Shown here: positions 33,953 to 36,341 of the stretch, piece after piece
Position numbering within the stretch: position 1 is the first letter of the stretch
Layout: every line of letters begins with the position of its first letter
DNA from: DATNPH01 sp036703315
GTDB lineage: Bacteria; Cyanobacteriota; Cyanobacteriia; Cyanobacteriales; Coleofasciculaceae
DNA length: 36,341 nt
Direction: 5' to 3'
Assembly (NCBI GenBank): GCA_036703315.1
Contig: DATNPH010000170.1
Span: 1 to 36,341 of the forward strand
Made by a program: the position numbers and the translations under genes
The notes under the pieces: model-generated
The model's database searches: none
Seen by the model: only the letters and a program-made list of their open reading frames with translations
Told to the model about the DNA's origin: nothing

Positions 33953-34047
33953 TTACATTTAACTTGCATATTTGCTCTTGCTTCTCGCCTCTGGCAAGAA
34001 AGCCTCTTGCCATGATGCAAATAAGATGCACAGGAGCTTGTCACCAG
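33953..34047. mobile_element. Foldback (MITE-like) element, copy B
   Basis: Starts with the same 39 nt as copy A (TAAGCTGCCCTTACATTTAA...) and ends with GATGCACAGGAGCTTGTCACCAG, matching copy A's GATGTACAGCAGCTTACCACCAG. The centre has diverged and gained sequence. Its last bases run into the helicase stop codon (34041-34043), and a 16-bp perfect palindrome (34042-34057) sits at the junction. Confidence 0.75.
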
Positions 34048-35585
34048 ATATCTGGTGTATCATCTTCCCCCCAGTTTGCCGATGATTCAGCGGCTTTGGG
34101 GGTAGTAGAAGAATTTACCTCATAAGGTTGAGAGGGCAGAATTTCCAGCTGTCGGTGCTTCAGCTTCGGCTTTTCAACTTCTTTGCTTTCTTCGCGTCTT
34201 TGCGGTTCGTTTCTTGATTGTGATCCGCGCCGACGCTGAGATGTCCCTTCCTCAGTGGTATCTTCTGCTACCACTTCATAGAGCAGGGCTAGTTTATTGT
34301 TGTCTGTACCCTTACGCAAAACTCTGCCTAATCGCTGAATATACTCGCGCTCCGAACCCGTGCCCGATAAGATAATCGCCACACGAGCATCCGGGACATC
34401 GACACCTTCATTGAGAACGTGGGAGGCAACTAAAGTTTTGTATTCTCCCTCCCGGAAATGGGTAAGGATATCATGACGTTCCTTTACCGGCGTCTGATGA
34501 GTAATTGCCGGGATGAGAAACGCTTGAGAGATGCGGTAGACAGTAGCATTGTCGTTAGTGAAGATCAGGATGCGTTCTGGGTAATGCTGAGCCAGAAGGT
34601 CAGCCAGAATCCGCAGTTTGCCATCTGTACCGAGGGCAATTTCTTTGGCTTGCCGGTGGGCTAGCATGGCTCTACGTCCAGCTTGCGATCTCGCACTCAC
34701 CATGACAAACTGCTGCCACCCTTGCATACTACCGAGGTAAATATTTGATTCTTTCAAGAAGTCATTGCGGAGTTTGATGCAGGCGTTGTAGCGATCGCGT
34801 TCTTTTTGTGAGAGCTTGACTTTTATCTGAACGACTTTGTGACTCGCTAGGGCAAACCCAGCCAGTTCCTCCGGACTTTTGCGATATACCTCTGGACCAA
34901 TTAGGGCGTTGAGGTCGCAATGACGCCCATCTGAACGATTGGGAGTGGCAGTGAGTCCCAGGCGGTATGGTGCGATCGCATATTCAGCAATTACCCGGTA
35001 AAAATCCGTTGGCAAGTGGTGACACTCATCAAAAATGAGCATGGCATACTGATTACCCAGTGCTTCTGCCTGAATCGTCGCACTGTCGTAAGTGGAGATG
35101 AGGATTGGGGTTTTATCTCGCGAGCCTCCCCCCAACAACCCTACCTCGGCATCAGGAAAAGCTGCTGTTAGGTGGGCATACCATTGGTGCATCAAGTCCA
35201 GAGTTGGCACCACAATCAAGGTACTCCGAGGCGTCGCTTGCATCGCGAGTTGTGCCAGATAGGTCTTACCTGCCGCTGTGGGAAGAACCACTACCCCTCG
35301 ACGCCCTGCTTGTTTCCAGCAAGCAAGGGCTTCATTCTGGTGGGGGTAAGGTTCCATCTCAAAGCTAGGAACTAGTTCCAGGGGGGAAAATTCCTTCGCC
35401 TCATCACTAAAGCTAGTGCCTTCAGATTGCAAGGCTTCCACCAACTGACGGTAGTGTATCGCTGGAATCCGAAATTTCTCCACCCGGTCATCCCAGGTAG
35501 CGTAATCCACCCAGGTTTTCCCTCGTGGTGGCGGATGCAAGATGAGAGTGCCCCGGTCAAAAGATAATGTAGGGGTACGAGCCAT
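34041..35585 (-). CDS. XPB/Rad25-like SF2 DNA helicase
   Basis: A 514-residue superfamily 2 helicase. After an ~80-residue N-terminal domain come the Q-like YPHQNEALACW, motif I LPTAAGKT (101-108), motif II DECH (186-189), motif III GLTATP (210-215), and in the second RecA domain ILIFTNDNATVYRI, VASHVLNEGVDVPDA and motif VI QRLGRVLRKG (about 418-427). Order and spacing resemble bacterial XPB-type helicases, probably DNA repair or remodelling. The last ~80 residues are a polar, charged tail (RRRGSQSRNEPQRREESKEVEK). ATG at 35583-35585. It overlaps foldback copy B at its stop. Confidence 0.9.
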   Translation of the reverse strand: MARTPTLSFDRGTLILHPPPRGKTWVDYATWDDRVEKFRIPAIHYRQLVEALQSEGTSFSDEAKEFSPLELVPSFEMEPYPHQNEALACWKQAGRRGVVVLPTAAGKTYLAQLAMQATPRSTLIVVPTLDLMHQWYAHLTAAFPDAEVGLLGGGSRDKTPILISTYDSATIQAEALGNQYAMLIFDECHHLPTDFYRVIAEYAIAPYRLGLTATPNRSDGRHCDLNALIGPEVYRKSPEELAGFALASHKVVQIKVKLSQKERDRYNACIKLRNDFLKESNIYLGSMQGWQQFVMVSARSQAGRRAMLAHRQAKEIALGTDGKLRILADLLAQHYPERILIFTNDNATVYRISQAFLIPAITHQTPVKERHDILTHFREGEYKTLVASHVLNEGVDVPDARVAIILSGTGSEREYIQRLGRVLRKGTDNNKLALLYEVVAEDTTEEGTSQRRRGSQSRNEPQRREESKEVEKPKLKHRQLEILPSQPYEVNSSTTPKAAESSANWGEDDTPDIW

Positions 35586-35734
35586 GAATCTTTCAAGTTC
35601 CCAGTCCCCAGCTATTTTAAGACCTAATCTGAAAATAGGGCATCAAGTGTCGTGCAGATCGGCAGAAGTAACTGACCTGTTAAAATTTCCCCTTAGCTAA
35701 CCTGTCCCATTTTTCTAAAAGGTGTACGCTGCTT

Positions 35735-36341
35735 TCAAACAGGCTTGCGGCTGAGAATACCAGTCGCGCAACCAATGCCACCCGCTCCTTTCAATAGTTC
35801 GCTGACGTCTACCTCCGCAGCAACTTCTATTCCGTTTTCTTCGTACAGACGCTTCGTTTCAAGATTACCAGCAACCATAACGATTCGGCGTGGAGATATT
35901 GTGACAAAGTTCATCGCTTGATTCTGTCGAACCGATTTTGTTTCCTCCAGCTCAATTAATTTAAATCCCAATTGCCGAAGGTGAGCTTTGGTTTCTAGGG
36001 CGAGGAGTTGCCCTCTGACAACAGCTAGATCGCGATCGACAATTTGAAGAACTCCCAGTAAATGTTGAATCTGAGGTGGCAAGCTGACTTTCATACATTT
36101 TACGCCTTGCACTTCAAGAGACTGTTGAACTTGCCGAAAACCCGATTCGTTTGTCCGTTTCCCTACACCGATTGCTACTAAATTGGGGGATACCCATAGC
36201 GCATCAGCACCTTCAAACGTGCCATTACCGCTAATGGTCCGGACAATTGGTATTCCTAAGTCAGCAAGTGTTCGTGCTGCATGTTTTTCCTCTCCAGCAC
36301 GTACCCTGCTACCCATTCTGGAGACAATTGCCCCCTCATGA
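35735..36341 (-). CDS. Amidinotransferase / dimethylargininase-type hydrolase, C-terminal part (5' end outside window)
   Basis: The frame stays open through the right edge, so the N-terminus is missing; an internal ATG at 36314 is not the start. About 200 residues are visible. EGAIVSRMGSRVRAGEE is the conserved strand after the first catalytic Asp region. GNGTFEGADAL holds the substrate-binding E and D, QIQHLLGVLQIVDRDLAVV the catalytic His, and GAGGIGCATGIL near the end the nucleophilic Cys. This is the guanidino-modifying superfamily (arginine deiminase, DDAH, amidinotransferases); length and motifs suggest the DDAH-like branch. The exact substrate cannot be told from the fragment. Confidence 0.85.
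   Translation of the reverse strand, partial: HEGAIVSRMGSRVRAGEEKHAARTLADLGIPIVRTISGNGTFEGADALWVSPNLVAIGVGKRTNESGFRQVQQSLEVQGVKCMKVSLPPQIQHLLGVLQIVDRDLAVVRGQLLALETKAHLRQLGFKLIELEETKSVRQNQAMNFVTISPRRIVMVAGNLETKRLYEENGIEVAAEVDVSELLKGAGGIGCATGILSRKPV

Overview
The window comes from a cyanobacterium, probably a filamentous, repeat-rich one. Evidence is the recurrent HIP1 octamer GCGATCGC (for example 2072-2079 and both arms of the hairpin at 12954-12994), the chlorophyll gene chlH, a stand-alone PCP_red-domain gene, a DUF1830 gene, a histidine kinase with cyanobacteriochrome-type GAF domains, a linked murT-gatD pair, and heptamer-like simple repeats. Genus cannot be fixed from the window. No rRNA, tRNA, CRISPR array or intact insertion sequence was seen.

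Layout. 1-4404: the 3' end of an unknown gene converges on chlH, with a 29-nt palindrome between them. 4713-6360: an LpxB-like glycosyltransferase divergent from chlH, then a small membrane protein. 6422-8977: an MJ0619/Tes-like radical SAM enzyme and pheS, both on minus. 9408-12775: surE faces a translationally coupled minus-strand pair, hflX and a degenerate HD-GYP gene. 13270-18295: a membrane-anchored winged-helix-like protein, a stretch of decayed coding sequence, then a 1171-residue sensor histidine kinase with two candidate bilin-binding GAF domains. 18631-22828: DUF1830, egtD, dxr and a GNAT acetyltransferase. 23562-27999: PCP_red protein, a broken topoisomerase IB gene, a large PhoD-like phosphatase and chaB. 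28638-31968: murT and gatD (lipid II amidation) and a second membrane/HTH-like protein. 32746-36341: an APS kinase-VOC fusion flanked by two copies of a ~91-95 bp foldback element, an XPB-like helicase, and the C-terminal part of an amidinotransferase/deiminase cut by the window edge.

Most genes are ordinary chromosomal housekeeping genes in single units. Clear functional pairs are hflX with the HD-GYP-like gene (ATGA overlap) and murT with gatD (115 bp apart). The accessory character lies in gene decay (TopIB, the 14.1-14.6 kb remnant), mobile palindromic and simple repeats, and unusual proteins: the CysC-VOC fusion, the Tes-like radical SAM protein, the tandem cyanobacteriochrome-like kinase and the HD-GYP protein lacking metal ligands. 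No single new multi-gene system could be demonstrated; these are the best candidates for new biology.
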